DNA of 59,870 nucleotides, from positions 1 through 59,870 of the forward strand of contig JABXKS010000032.1 of the NCBI GenBank assembly GCA_013619125.1, given 5' to 3'. The position numbers and the translations under genes are program-made. Each line of letters starts with the position of its first letter. The stretch's first letter is position 1. Positions 1 to 7,794 of the stretch are shown in pieces. The stretch comes from Clostridiales bacterium (GTDB taxonomy: Bacteria; Bacillota; Clostridia; Tissierellales; GPF-1). Under the pieces are notes generated by a model that ran no database searches, had not been told where the DNA came from, and saw only the letters and a program-made list of their open reading frames with translations.

Positions 1-16
1 CCAATAGTGCCCACCA
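1..16 (+). tRNA. 3' end of a tRNA, probably tRNA-Val (partial)
   Basis: The window opens inside a tRNA. Positions 6-12 read AGTGCCC, followed by A at 13 and CCA at 14-16. This is a complete 3' acceptor strand, discriminator base and encoded CCA. It would pair with a 5' GGGCACT, as in many clostridial tRNA-Val genes, and Val-Asp tandem tRNAs are common in the group. The anticodon lies outside the window, so the amino acid is an inference. Only five bases separate it from tRNA-Asp. Confidence 0.6.
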
Positions 17-21
17 TATAT

Positions 22-98
22 GGCCTAGTAGTTCAGTTGGTTAGAATGCCAGCCTGTCACGCTGGAGGTCGAGGGTTCGAGTCCCTTCTAGGTCGCCA
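22..98 (+). tRNA. tRNA-Asp (anticodon GTC)
   Basis: This is a full cloverleaf. The acceptor strand GGCCTAG (22-28) pairs with CTAGGTC (88-94), with one G-U pair. The D-arm has AGTTGG, the anticodon loop CTGTCAC carries GTC, and the T-arm contains the invariant GGTTCGAGTCC. The discriminator is G at 95 and CCA is encoded at 96-98. It decodes GAC and GAU. It is the last gene of a tRNA cluster that enters the window from the left. Confidence 0.97.
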
Positions 99-101
99 AA
101 G

Positions 102-126
102 AGAAGTCGTAAGACTTCTTTTTTTT
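102..126 (+). terminator. Rho-independent terminator of the tRNA cluster
   Basis: A 7-bp stem AGAAGTC/GACTTCT with a GTAA loop is followed by an unbroken T run, starting four bases after the CCA end of tRNA-Asp. Confidence 0.9.
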
Positions 127-245
127 GTTGAAAATTATTTCTGCATAGCGAAGGGAAAATTGTAAGCCGCGTGAGCGTGTCGTGTAGACTAGGTCACTCT
201 GTAAGCAGACAAGCTATAGCCTGCAGGAAATTCATACTCCGAAAA
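127..245. other. Intergenic stretch with no recognised feature
   Basis: About 120 bases lie between the tRNA terminator and the bidirectional terminator. The part around 160-235 looks richer in G and C than the flanks and has small inverted repeats such as AAGCTATAGCCT. I find no open frame with a ribosome site, no promoter and no tRNA fold. Confidence 0.4.
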
Positions 246-300
246 ACAAAAAAGCCACTGACAAGGAGTGGTGTTCACTTGTCAGTAGCTTTTTTTGTTT
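246..300 (-). terminator. Terminator of the GH26-like gene, usable on both strands
   Basis: A perfect 9-bp stem ACTGACAAG (257-265)/CTTGTCAGT (278-286) with a 12-base loop is flanked by an A-rich tract on the left and a T-rich tract on the right. It could therefore terminate leftward and rightward transcription. It lies immediately after the stop codon of the minus-strand gene. Confidence 0.85.
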
Positions 301-1821
301 TTATTGATCTCTTTTTAACTCCTGCATGCCTGCTTTAAAGCTACGCATGAATTCTGGTGTCTCATCGATGAAATATGGCCGTGCAATTTTACCGCCAAAT
401 GCGTAATCGGCATGATCCCACCAGATCAATGCCTCGATCCTTGGATAAGTCGGAAGGTGTGCAAACATGTCTGTAATCCATTGCACTTTGTCTCCACCGA
501 TTGAACTGGAGGAAAACTCGGTAATCAGGAAGGGATAGTCAAATACTTCCTCATATTCCCGGTAGATGGGATCAAAGATCTCTGCAAAGGATCGCCATGT
601 TTCCCCCGGATAATAAGTCCCTGTATTGTAGCCGGTCAATCCTACGGCGTCAATTTGCAAAGGGGAGGGGAGATAAGCTAACATATGATTCCACCGATAG
701 TGAGGGTAAGATCGTTCGTTGGGATTGAAAATCCATCGTGCGTTATCGGCACCTTCCTCTTGAAAAAGGGTATAAATCCAATTCCATGTATCGCGGTACA
801 AATTGGTTTCCAATCCATAATACAACGCAGAGTAGTTACACCAATCTCCATTCATTTCATTGTTTAATCGAAACAGGACAGGGTCGCCTTGTTCCCGAAC
901 GATACGGGCCAACTGCCTCAACTCATCATCATACATTCCGTTTAAGACGGCATAGAGGGAGGAGTTTAGTTGATTGCCTTCATTGGTTTGGAGTGTAAGT
1001 TCAACGATGCGTTCTTCCGAGCGAGCATTTTCCAGATCCGCCTGTAGTTGCTTCATGGAGTCGGTGAAATTCGCATATCGCAGAATCAAAGAAAAATTGG
1101 CATCCAATTGATTTTCCAAGGCATGTACCTGTGATAAGCTGCGCGGCGCTTGAGGCTCGAAAATTCCCCATTGCGGCAAACTGTGAATGCCAGAGTTTGG
1201 CAAAAGGGTCTGATCGGGGCTCTCTGAATTAGAAATGGGAGTGCTGACACGGCTTGATGGAGAGCGCAAAATGGAAGGATCCTGAAGATCTCCTTCATGA
1301 TAATAGGAAAGAACTTCCTCATTAGTGAGGGGGGATTCAGATTGAATGATTAACAAATCCCCTTGATAGTCTCCCCGTTCTATAAAAAAGAGCCGATGAT
1401 ATCGATAGTAGTTGGTTTCATGTAAAAGAGGCTCTCTTTCATAGGAAACCTGATAAATCCGTGTCTTGTTTTGATAAATAACGCCTTCGCTCAGATTGAG
1501 CAGGAAGGACGTATTTTGAAATTGTGATGTCGAATAGTACGCGAAATTCCAGAAACTTTCTTTTTCATTGGGGAAGGTCTGTGGAATCAATTCAATTTTT
1601 TTTGAATCGAAAGTAATGGATAAGCCCACGGGTAAAAAGTTTTGATCAAATTTCGATCCTGCGGGAAAGCTTAATCCGCTACCGGATTCCAAATCCTGTA
1701 TAACGCGTTCCCCTGCGATGGAATCGAAGGCATAGGGAGAAGGGGAATCGGCGTATCCACTGCCCGTCAGACCGAGTAAAAGAATGGCGCTGACGCCAAA
1801 CATTCGAAATTTTCGTTTCAT
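301..1821 (-). CDS. Secreted GH26-like glycoside hydrolase (beta-mannanase family)
   Basis: 506 residues. Residues 1-24 form a signal peptide: a basic start, the hydrophobic run AILLLGLTG, and likely cleavage after GYA. The C-terminal half (about 215-500) resembles the TIM-barrel catalytic domain of glycoside hydrolase family 26. The likely acid/base glutamate is E322 in FRLNNEMNGDW and the likely nucleophile is E435 in FLITEFSSSS. GH26 enzymes cleave beta-1,4-mannan or related beta-glycans, so the product should act outside the cell. Residues 30-210 match nothing I recognise and may be a separate binding domain. No S-layer, LPXTG or lipobox anchor is visible. The start has AGGAGG six bases upstream. 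It sits 63 bases after rpmB on the same strand, behind a terminator hairpin. The exact substrate is unknown. Confidence 0.75.
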   Translation of the reverse strand: MKRKFRMFGVSAILLLGLTGSGYADSPSPYAFDSIAGERVIQDLESGSGLSFPAGSKFDQNFLPVGLSITFDSKKIELIPQTFPNEKESFWNFAYYSTSQFQNTSFLLNLSEGVIYQNKTRIYQVSYEREPLLHETNYYRYHRLFFIERGDYQGDLLIIQSESPLTNEEVLSYYHEGDLQDPSILRSPSSRVSTPISNSESPDQTLLPNSGIHSLPQWGIFEPQAPRSLSQVHALENQLDANFSLILRYANFTDSMKQLQADLENARSEERIVELTLQTNEGNQLNSSLYAVLNGMYDDELRQLARIVREQGDPVLFRLNNEMNGDWCNYSALYYGLETNLYRDTWNWIYTLFQEEGADNARWIFNPNERSYPHYRWNHMLAYLPSPLQIDAVGLTGYNTGTYYPGETWRSFAEIFDPIYREYEEVFDYPFLITEFSSSSIGGDKVQWITDMFAHLPTYPRIEALIWWDHADYAFGGKIARPYFIDETPEFMRSFKAGMQELKRDQ

Positions 1822-1837
1822 AATTTTCCTCCTATTG

Positions 1838-1860
1838 AAAAAAGACCCCTTTCGGAGTCT
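1838..1860 (-). terminator. Hairpin between rpmB and the GH26-like gene
   Basis: On the minus strand a 7-bp stem with a GAAA tetraloop is followed by six U residues. The ribosome site of the next gene (1822-1833) begins four bases later. It should terminate rpmB, and it leaves no room for a separate promoter for the downstream gene. Confidence 0.75.
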
Positions 1861-1884
1861 ATAATTTCAACAATACGTCACAAC

Positions 1885-2076
1885 CTAGATTGCACGCTCA
1901 ACACGCTTAGAACGTAAACAACGTGTACAAACATTCATTCTTTTTGGCGTGCCATCAACAATCACGCGTACTTTTTGTACGTTGGGTTTCCAAGATCGTT
2001 TGATATGACGGTTTGAGAATGTTACAATATTTCCGGAAATTTTACCTTTTCCACAAATTTCACAAACTTTTGCCAT
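1885..2076 (-). CDS. rpmB: 50S ribosomal protein L28
   Basis: 63 residues beginning MAKVCEICGKG. The conserved L28 core SNRHIKRSWKPN is present. Two CxxC pairs (CEIC near the N-terminus and CTRC near the C-terminus) make this the zinc-binding form. The start at 2076 is preferred over an upstream ATG because a strong GGAGGT site lies just before it and L28 proteins begin MAK. It is divergent from the Asp23-fakA genes, as in many Firmicutes. Confidence 0.95.
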   Translation of the reverse strand: MAKVCEICGKGKISGNIVTFSNRHIKRSWKPNVQKVRVIVDGTPKRMNVCTRCLRSKRVERAI

Positions 2077-2112
2077 GACTACACCTCCTATCATCTCTTA
2101 ACGAACATCGCT

Positions 2113-2142
2113 ATTTTACCACATTATAGAAGTGTTTGGCAA
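2113..2142 (-). promoter_or_regulatory. Probable rpmB promoter
   Basis: Read leftward, TTGCCA (2137-2142) and TAAAAT (2113-2118) are separated by 18 bases. A TATAAT (2123-2128 on this strand) lies between them as an alternative -10 element without a good -35. Transcription would start 30-40 bases before rpmB. Confidence 0.45.
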
Positions 2143-2174
2143 GATTAATTTATTGTGAATTACAAGACTCAAAG

Positions 2175-2203
2175 TTGAATTGTTTCGCGATATTTGGTAT
2201 GCT
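2175..2203 (+). promoter_or_regulatory. Probable promoter of the Asp23-fakA genes
   Basis: TTGAAT (2175-2180) and TATGCT (2198-2203) have a 17-base spacer, about 40 bases before the first start codon. Confidence 0.55.
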
Positions 2204-2243
2204 TTTCCTGATAGCTCACAGAATAAGTGATTGGAGGGGTATT

Positions 2244-2606
2244 ATGGCAGTTTATTTGGAAAATGAAATTGGTAAAATCATTATAGAGGATCAAACAATT
2301 GCTAAGATTGCAGGCATGACAGCGACAGAGTGCTATGGCTTGGTTGGCATGGCGCCATCGAGTACAACAGATGGCCTTGTTGAGTTGCTAAAGGGTGAGA
2401 ATGTGACAAAGGGCGTCAAAGTCCATGTGGAAGAAGATTCAAATTTGATTATCGACTTGTATGTCATCATGCAATTTGGAACAAAGATTTCTGCGGTTGC
2501 AAAAAATGTTATTGAAACCGTTAAGTATAACGTTGAAACGTACACCGGACTCCCCGTATTTAAAGTGAACATTCATGTTCAAGGTGTACGCATTCAAAAC
2601 AACTAG
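2244..2606 (+). CDS. Asp23/Gls24 family protein
   Basis: 120 residues. It matches the Asp23 (alkaline shock protein) family, the YloU type: an N-terminal segment like ENEIGKIIIEDQTIAKIAG followed by alternating beta strands and a C-terminal IHVQGVRI. No catalytic motif is visible. Family members are small cytosolic or membrane-associated proteins linked to envelope stress and repeatedly encoded beside fakA. The start at 2244 is chosen because GGAGGGG lies five bases upstream and the conserved family begins here. A longer in-frame reading from 2136 would start before the promoter. FakA follows after 14 bases. Confidence 0.85.
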   Translation: MAVYLENEIGKIIIEDQTIAKIAGMTATECYGLVGMAPSSTTDGLVELLKGENVTKGVKVHVEEDSNLIIDLYVIMQFGTKISAVAKNVIETVKYNVETYTGLPVFKVNIHVQGVRIQNN

Positions 2607-2620
2607 GAGGTTTCATACAC

Positions 2621-4222
2621 ATGAAGCAAATTGATGGGCAGTTATTTAAACGTGGTTTTGTTGCGGCTGCCGTAAATTTAGAAGCGCATCGCGAATTGGT
2701 CGATGCATTGAACGTTTTTCCTGTGCCGGATGGCGATACAGGAACCAATATGTCAAAAACGATTCTAACCGCCGCTGAGAGCGTTAAGCGAGCAGACGGG
2801 GATGATATCATCAAAGTCATAAAAGCTGCTTCAGACGGCTCCCTGATGGGCGCCAGGGGCAATTCGGGCGTTATCCTCTCGCAATTGTTACGCGGTTTTT
2901 ACAAAGGAACAAAAGGAATCGAAAAATTGGGTATCGTTGAATTGGCAGCTGGTCTTGACCATGCCCGTGAAACGGCCTATAAAGCAGTCATGAAGCCGGT
3001 GGAAGGAACCATGCTTACCATCGCACGCGTTATAGCGGAAAAGGCCTTGGAATTGTCCACGCAAGATATGGAACTAGAAGAGTTCATCGAAGCGTTGCTG
3101 GCTCATGGAGACGAGGTCTTGGAAAAGACTCCGGATATGCTTGCAGCACTCAAAGAAGCAGGGGTTGTTGACTCCGGCGGAAAAGGCGTGATGATTTTAC
3201 TCCACGGTTTCTACGCGGGTTTGACTGGAAAGATTGCGGTGCAGGAATCCATGGATTCTATTCAAGTACCGGCTGTTTCCTTACAGCCCAACGAAGAGAT
3301 CGAAGAGGGATATTGCACAAACTTTATGGTATTAAAGCCAAAAGGCTCCATGGATGAGTTTAGAGAAATCTTGGCGAAACTGGGTGATTCCATGGTGATG
3401 GCCGAAACGGAAGACATTATCAAGGTGCATATTCACTCCAAAGAGCCGGGGGTTATCCTCCAGGAGGCGCTAAAACTTGGAGAATTGACGGAAATTGAAA
3501 TCGAAAATATGCGTTTTCAACAAGAAGAGAAAAATCTAAAGGCCATGCAAGCTGCTTCGATAGAAAAGAAACCGTTCAGCTTCCTTTCCGTTTCAGCGGG
3601 TCGTGGATTTAGTTCCGTCTTTAAAAGCTTAGGCGTTGATCAGATTATTGCAGGGGGCCAAACTATGAACCCCAGCACCGAGGATCTTGTTGCTGCCATC
3701 GAGCGAACGGGTGGGGAAACAGTCTTTATCTTGCCGAATAACGGAAATATTGTATTGACGGCGCAACAAGCTGCCAAATTGAGTAAACGTGATGTTCGTG
3801 TCATTCCAACGAAAACCATGCCGGAAGGAATTGCAGCCATGCTCGCTTTCCATCCCGAGGGTTCTTCTGATGACAACGAGTCGGCCATGCTGGAAGCTTT
3901 GCCGGAAATCGTAACGGGACAGATCACCTTCGCTGTTCGTGACACGACAGTCAATGGCATTGATATTCAAGTCGACGACATTATTGGAATCGGCAAAAAA
4001 GAAATCCTATGCAAGGGTGATGAAATGAATGCAGTCACAACAACACTTGCTGAGAAGCTTGCTGATGATGCGGACATTATCACCATTTACTATGGGGAGG
4101 ATGTCGAGGAAGACAAAGCAAAAGCCCTCGTGGAGAATTTTGAAGAAATTTTTGAGGATGTTGACATCGAATTGGTCTATGGGGGACAGCCTGTATACTA
4201 CTATATTTTATCGATCGAATAA
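2621..4222 (+). CDS. fakA: Fatty acid kinase subunit FakA (DAK2 domain protein, YloV type)
   Basis: 533 residues. The N-terminal DAK2/DhaL-like ATP-binding domain (about 8-200) carries NVFPVPDGDTGTNM at 31-44, whose aspartates bind Mg-ATP. A middle domain and a C-terminal domain ending GGQPVYYYILSIE follow, as in YloV. FakA phosphorylates fatty acids presented by a FakB carrier, and the acyl-phosphate feeds phospholipid synthesis through PlsX and PlsY. No fakB is in the window, but plsX is. The start has AGGAGG overlapping the stop of the upstream gene. Length is normal for the family. Confidence 0.88.
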   Translation: MKQIDGQLFKRGFVAAAVNLEAHRELVDALNVFPVPDGDTGTNMSKTILTAAESVKRADGDDIIKVIKAASDGSLMGARGNSGVILSQLLRGFYKGTKGIEKLGIVELAAGLDHARETAYKAVMKPVEGTMLTIARVIAEKALELSTQDMELEEFIEALLAHGDEVLEKTPDMLAALKEAGVVDSGGKGVMILLHGFYAGLTGKIAVQESMDSIQVPAVSLQPNEEIEEGYCTNFMVLKPKGSMDEFREILAKLGDSMVMAETEDIIKVHIHSKEPGVILQEALKLGELTEIEIENMRFQQEEKNLKAMQAASIEKKPFSFLSVSAGRGFSSVFKSLGVDQIIAGGQTMNPSTEDLVAAIERTGGETVFILPNNGNIVLTAQQAAKLSKRDVRVIPTKTMPEGIAAMLAFHPEGSSDDNESAMLEALPEIVTGQITFAVRDTTVNGIDIQVDDIIGIGKKEILCKGDEMNAVTTTLAEKLADDADIITIYYGEDVEEDKAKALVENFEEIFEDVDIELVYGGQPVYYYILSIE

Positions 4223-4243
4223 GCCGCTTTTCAGCGGCTTTTC
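4221..4243 (+). terminator. Short hairpin between fakA and recG
   Basis: Stem AAGCCGC (4221-4227)/GCGGCTT (4234-4240) with a six-base loop and a TTTT tract. It overlaps the fakA stop codon and ends about nine bases before the recG ribosome site. The U tract is short, so termination may be partial. Confidence 0.5.
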
Positions 4244-4258
4244 CTTATGGAGGATGAA

Positions 4259-6262
4259 ATGAAGCTGAATCGTTTGTCAGGTCTCGGACAAAAAAGAATT
4301 GAAAAATTAGCGGGTATGGGAATATTTAAGTTAGCTGACTTAATGGTATATTTTCCCGGTCGTTATGAATGGCTAGAAACAGATCTCAAGAATTATCATG
4401 AAAACTCGAAAAATACATTTCAACTTGAAGTATTAATCGAAAGTGTACAACAGAACCCTAAATTTTTACAGTTTCAGGGGTCCGTTGATCAGGTTCCAAT
4501 CCGAATCGTGTTTTTCCATCAAAGCTACCGCAAACAATCGATTCTACCCAATCAGACCTATCGATTCCAAGGGAAAATTCAGAAATGGCATAATAACCTG
4601 CAAATGGTCAATCCGATTCTTGCAAAGGAAATTACTGACGAGCGAATCTTTTTACCGGTCTATCGATTGTCGTCCGGCATTACGCAAACGATGTTTCGAC
4701 GATGGATTCGTCAGGCCCTCAAGGAAGAGTCGGTATATGAACGCGATTATTCTCCCTTTTTTGGGAATGAATTTGGAACCCATAATGAGGCGCTTCGTGC
4801 CATACATTTTCCTGAGACGCCTTCGGATTTGGAGCGGGCGAGAAAACGCCTAGCGGCGGAAGAAGCCGTTCAATATCAATTGGCACAAGTTCTGACGAAG
4901 CAACCAGACCGATCAGGTATTGCCCATCAGGAAATTACATTGGATTCGCTGATCAAACAGCTGCCCTTTCAATTGACAGAGGGGCAGACACAATCCTTGA
5001 CGGAAATTCAAAAGGATATGAGTTCGATTCATCCCATGTATCGATTGCTGCAGGGGGATGTCGGTTCGGGAAAGACTGTGGTTGCATTTTTAGCCATGGC
5101 GGTTTCTGTTCTTTCAGGCCATCAAGCAGCCTATCTGGCACCAACCGAAGTATTGGCCAACCAGGTTTACAAAAAGGCGATTCCCTTTTTTGCACAGACT
5201 GAGATTCCTTGTGTTTTGGTAACCGGCTCAACGAAGAAGAAGGTGCGTACCGAAATAAACGAGCGAATCCAATCTGGTGAAAGTCTTGTGGTTTTTGGCA
5301 CACACGCTCTTTTGTCAGACAGTCTTGCCTTTGGCCAGCTAAGTCTGGTCGTCACAGATGAGCAGCATCGATTTGGAGTGGCTCAACGATCCAAGTTGCA
5401 ATCGAAAGGTCCGGCTGTCGATGTTCTTGCCATGAGTGCCACACCGATACCGCGCACCCTCGCCTTGACGCTTTTTGGCGAGATGTCGCTCTCAATGATC
5501 CATTCCTTGCCGGCAGGCAGAAAACCGATTCGCACCTATTTGATCGGTCCCCAGAAGCGGAAAGATGCCTACGGATTTTTGGAACGTGAGATAGAAAAGG
5601 GACATCGTGGATTTGTTGTTTGTCCCCACATCGAGCTTGGGGAAGAACCCGAAGAATCGGATCCGATGAGCATTGAAAAACTAGAAGGGGAAATCCGACA
5701 CGATCTCCTCACTCACACCAGCCATACGACCCTCCATGGCCGCATGAAAAAAGATGCACAGGATAGCGCCATGGAGGCGTTTACCTCCGGGAAATCGCCG
5801 GTCTTGCTTTCTACGACGGTCATTGAGGTAGGGATCGACGTTCCTGAAGCAACGGTCATCTTTATTGAAAGTGCGGAACGATTTGGTCTGGCACAACTCC
5901 ATCAACTTCGCGGCCGCGTGGGGCGGTCCGACCGACAATCCTATTGTATTTTAATCTGCCATTCCAAGTCGGAAAAAGCAATCGAAAGGATGCGTGTATT
6001 GGTGGAATCGCAAGACGGATTTGAAATCGCGGAAAAAGACTTGAGACTGCGCGGGCAGGGGAATTTGTTTGGTCTCGAACAACACGGCACCTTTGGATTT
6101 ACGCATCTCGATCTCGCAATTGATTTAGAATTGTGGGAAGATGTGCGTCGATCAATCGCTGGCATGGACGAAAAAACGATTCTTTCGTTCACTACATATG
6201 CCCGTCGATATTTAGACAATTTAAAAGAAGTGGGGGAATACGATGCGCGTTATAGCAGGTAA
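4259..6262 (+). CDS. recG: ATP-dependent DNA helicase RecG
   Basis: 667 residues, normal for RecG. The N-terminal wedge (OB-fold) region is followed by a superfamily 2 helicase core: Walker A GDVGSGKT (about 266-273), DEQH box DEQHRFG (367-373), SATPIPRT, and a C-terminal helicase lobe with QLRGRVGRS. It remodels stalled replication forks and Holliday junctions. The ATG at 4259 is chosen over 4247 because GGAGG (4249-4253) lies five bases before it and the 4247 codon precedes that site. The end overlaps rsmD by 20 bases. Confidence 0.95.
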   Translation: MKLNRLSGLGQKRIEKLAGMGIFKLADLMVYFPGRYEWLETDLKNYHENSKNTFQLEVLIESVQQNPKFLQFQGSVDQVPIRIVFFHQSYRKQSILPNQTYRFQGKIQKWHNNLQMVNPILAKEITDERIFLPVYRLSSGITQTMFRRWIRQALKEESVYERDYSPFFGNEFGTHNEALRAIHFPETPSDLERARKRLAAEEAVQYQLAQVLTKQPDRSGIAHQEITLDSLIKQLPFQLTEGQTQSLTEIQKDMSSIHPMYRLLQGDVGSGKTVVAFLAMAVSVLSGHQAAYLAPTEVLANQVYKKAIPFFAQTEIPCVLVTGSTKKKVRTEINERIQSGESLVVFGTHALLSDSLAFGQLSLVVTDEQHRFGVAQRSKLQSKGPAVDVLAMSATPIPRTLALTLFGEMSLSMIHSLPAGRKPIRTYLIGPQKRKDAYGFLEREIEKGHRGFVVCPHIELGEEPEESDPMSIEKLEGEIRHDLLTHTSHTTLHGRMKKDAQDSAMEAFTSGKSPVLLSTTVIEVGIDVPEATVIFIESAERFGLAQLHQLRGRVGRSDRQSYCILICHSKSEKAIERMRVLVESQDGFEIAEKDLRLRGQGNLFGLEQHGTFGFTHLDLAIDLELWEDVRRSIAGMDEKTILSFTTYARRYLDNLKEVGEYDARYSR

Positions 6263-6791
6263 AGCAAAAGGAATCCCGTTGCAATCACCAGAGGGGTATA
6301 CCATTCGGCCAACTACCGACAAGGTAAAGGGTACGATTTTTAATCGTTTAATGCATATCTATCAAGAGGATGTCGTCCTCGATCTGTTCGCAGGTTCGGG
6401 AGGAATGGGTATCGAGTTTTTGAGTCGCGGTGCTGAAAGTGTCAGAATGGTTGAAATGGATCGGAGGCATTGCAAGCTGATAGAAGCGAATTTAAGCAAA
6501 ACTCGCCTCACTGGCGAGGTCATTTGTAATGAAGTGGAAGCTAGTTTGAGAAAATTTGCCATAGAGGGTTTAAAGTTTGATATAATCTTTATGGACCCCC
6601 CTTATGAACTCGGTCTTGCACAAAAGACATTGCACTTGCTGGATGACTTGCAACTTGTGAAGGAAAACGGCCTAGTAATCGTTGAGCATGAGGCGGGATT
6701 GTCGTTGAATCTTCCCTTCGATCATTTTTCATTTGTTGACGATCGAAAGTATGGAAGCATTCAAATTACATATTTTAAACAAGGGAGCTGA
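6243..6791 (+). CDS. rsmD: 16S rRNA (guanine-N2-)-methyltransferase RsmD
   Basis: 182 residues. The SAM-binding loop is DLFAGSGGMG (47-56) and the catalytic motif of N2-guanine/N6-adenine methyltransferases is DPPY (118-121). N-terminal IAGKAKG and RPTTDKVKGTIFN are typical of RsmD, which methylates G966 (E. coli numbering) of 16S rRNA. The frame starts inside recG, implying translational coupling, and is followed directly by coaD as in many bacteria. Confidence 0.95.
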   Translation: MRVIAGKAKGIPLQSPEGYTIRPTTDKVKGTIFNRLMHIYQEDVVLDLFAGSGGMGIEFLSRGAESVRMVEMDRRHCKLIEANLSKTRLTGEVICNEVEASLRKFAIEGLKFDIIFMDPPYELGLAQKTLHLLDDLQLVKENGLVIVEHEAGLSLNLPFDHFSFVDDRKYGSIQITYFKQGS

Positions 6792-6795
6792 ATTT

Positions 6796-7278
6796 GTGAA
6801 GATCGTTTATCCGGGTAGTTTTGATCCCATCACCTATGGGCATTTAGATGTTATACGCCGTTGTTCCATGAAGTTTGATGAAGTGGTTGTTGCGGTTTTA
6901 GAAAACAACAACAAGAAAACCCTGTTCTCTTTGGCAGAACGGAAAAGCCTAATCGAGGAATCCGTGGAAGAACTTGAAAATGTAAAAGTGGATACCTTTT
7001 CCGGACTCTTGGTCGATTATGTCGCGCAAAATCAATTCGATTTTGTCATACGGGGTTTGAGAAGCGTTTCTGATTTTGAATATGAATTTCAAATGGCCCT
7101 GGTCAACCATCAATTGGATGCCTTTACAGAGACCCTTTTTATGGTAACCAGTAGCCGCCATTCCTACCTAAGCTCGAGCATTGTAAAAGAGGTCGCCTCA
7201 TTTGACGGAAACGTTGATTTGATGGTTCCGTCCCATGTATCGATGGCACTGAAAAATAAATTTCAGAAAGGAGAATAA
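6796..7278 (+). CDS. coaD: Phosphopantetheine adenylyltransferase (PPAT)
   Basis: 160 residues, the standard CoaD length. It transfers AMP to 4'-phosphopantetheine in coenzyme A synthesis. Seen: the nucleotidyltransferase motif TYGH (13-16) in YPGSFDPITYGHLDVI, RGLRSVSDFEYE, and SSSIVKE near the C-terminus. The start is GTG at 6796, with GGGAG eight bases upstream. In-frame ATG codons upstream lie inside rsmD and would add residues absent from the family. Confidence 0.95.
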   Translation: MKIVYPGSFDPITYGHLDVIRRCSMKFDEVVVAVLENNNKKTLFSLAERKSLIEESVEELENVKVDTFSGLLVDYVAQNQFDFVIRGLRSVSDFEYEFQMALVNHQLDAFTETLFMVTSSRHSYLSSSIVKEVASFDGNVDLMVPSHVSMALKNKFQKGE

Positions 7279-7280
7279 GA

Positions 7281-7769
7281 ATGGAGCAAGAGACCCAATA
7301 CAAAAAAGTCATGGAACTGATGGATCAATTGGAAGATCTGATCGATGAAAGTCCAACAACCTTCAGCAGTAAGGTGAAGATTGATAAAAATGAAGTAATG
7401 GAGATCATCAAAACCATTCGGATTGAACTTCCTGATGCTATTAAAAAAGCCGTCATAACTAATGACGAGAGAGAAGCGATTGTCAACAAGGCGAAAGATG
7501 ACGCGAAGATGATCCTCGATGATGCGAAAAAACGCGCGGAACAGATGACATCCAATCATACGATTACCAAATCAGCGGAAGCCACGGGGCGTCGATTGGT
7601 GGATGAAGCGGAAATGAAAAAAAGAAAAATCAAGAATGACAGCGTTCTATATGCAGACCGTGTCATTGCCAAGGTAGAAGGGGACATGCGGGGTGTTTTG
7701 AAAGAAATGGAGGACACCTTGAATCGTGTCAATCGAACGAGAAAAGAATTGGATGATTTAAAAGAGTAA
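7281..7769 (+). CDS. Coiled-coil protein of unknown function (ATP synthase subunit B/E-like)
   Basis: 162 residues, highly charged, with long heptad-like stretches (about 60-120 and 130-162). There is no signal peptide, membrane segment or catalytic motif. The segment around NKAKDDAKMILDDAKKRAEQ resembles the stalk helices of F-type subunit B or V-type subunit E, which is probably compositional. In Clostridia a protein of this kind is often found between coaD and tmcAL. It starts two bases after coaD with AAAGGAG upstream, so it is cotranscribed with coaD. Function unknown. Confidence 0.8.
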   Translation: MEQETQYKKVMELMDQLEDLIDESPTTFSSKVKIDKNEVMEIIKTIRIELPDAIKKAVITNDEREAIVNKAKDDAKMILDDAKKRAEQMTSNHTITKSAEATGRRLVDEAEMKKRKIKNDSVLYADRVIAKVEGDMRGVLKEMEDTLNRVNRTRKELDDLKE

Positions 7770-7794
7770 AGGGATGAGTAATCATCCCTTTTTT
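7769..7794 (+). terminator. Terminator at a convergent gene end
   Basis: Stem GGGATGA (7771-7777)/TCATCCC (7782-7788), loop GTAA, then six T residues. It starts at the stop codon of the coiled-coil gene. Its right arm contains the stop codon of tmcAL on the other strand. Confidence 0.85.

Noticed and set aside
189-195. Repeat of CTAGGTC from the tRNA-Asp 3' end, as a possible attachment-site duplicate.
   Set aside because: Only seven bases match (compare 88-94), with no integrase or phage gene nearby. This is expected by chance.
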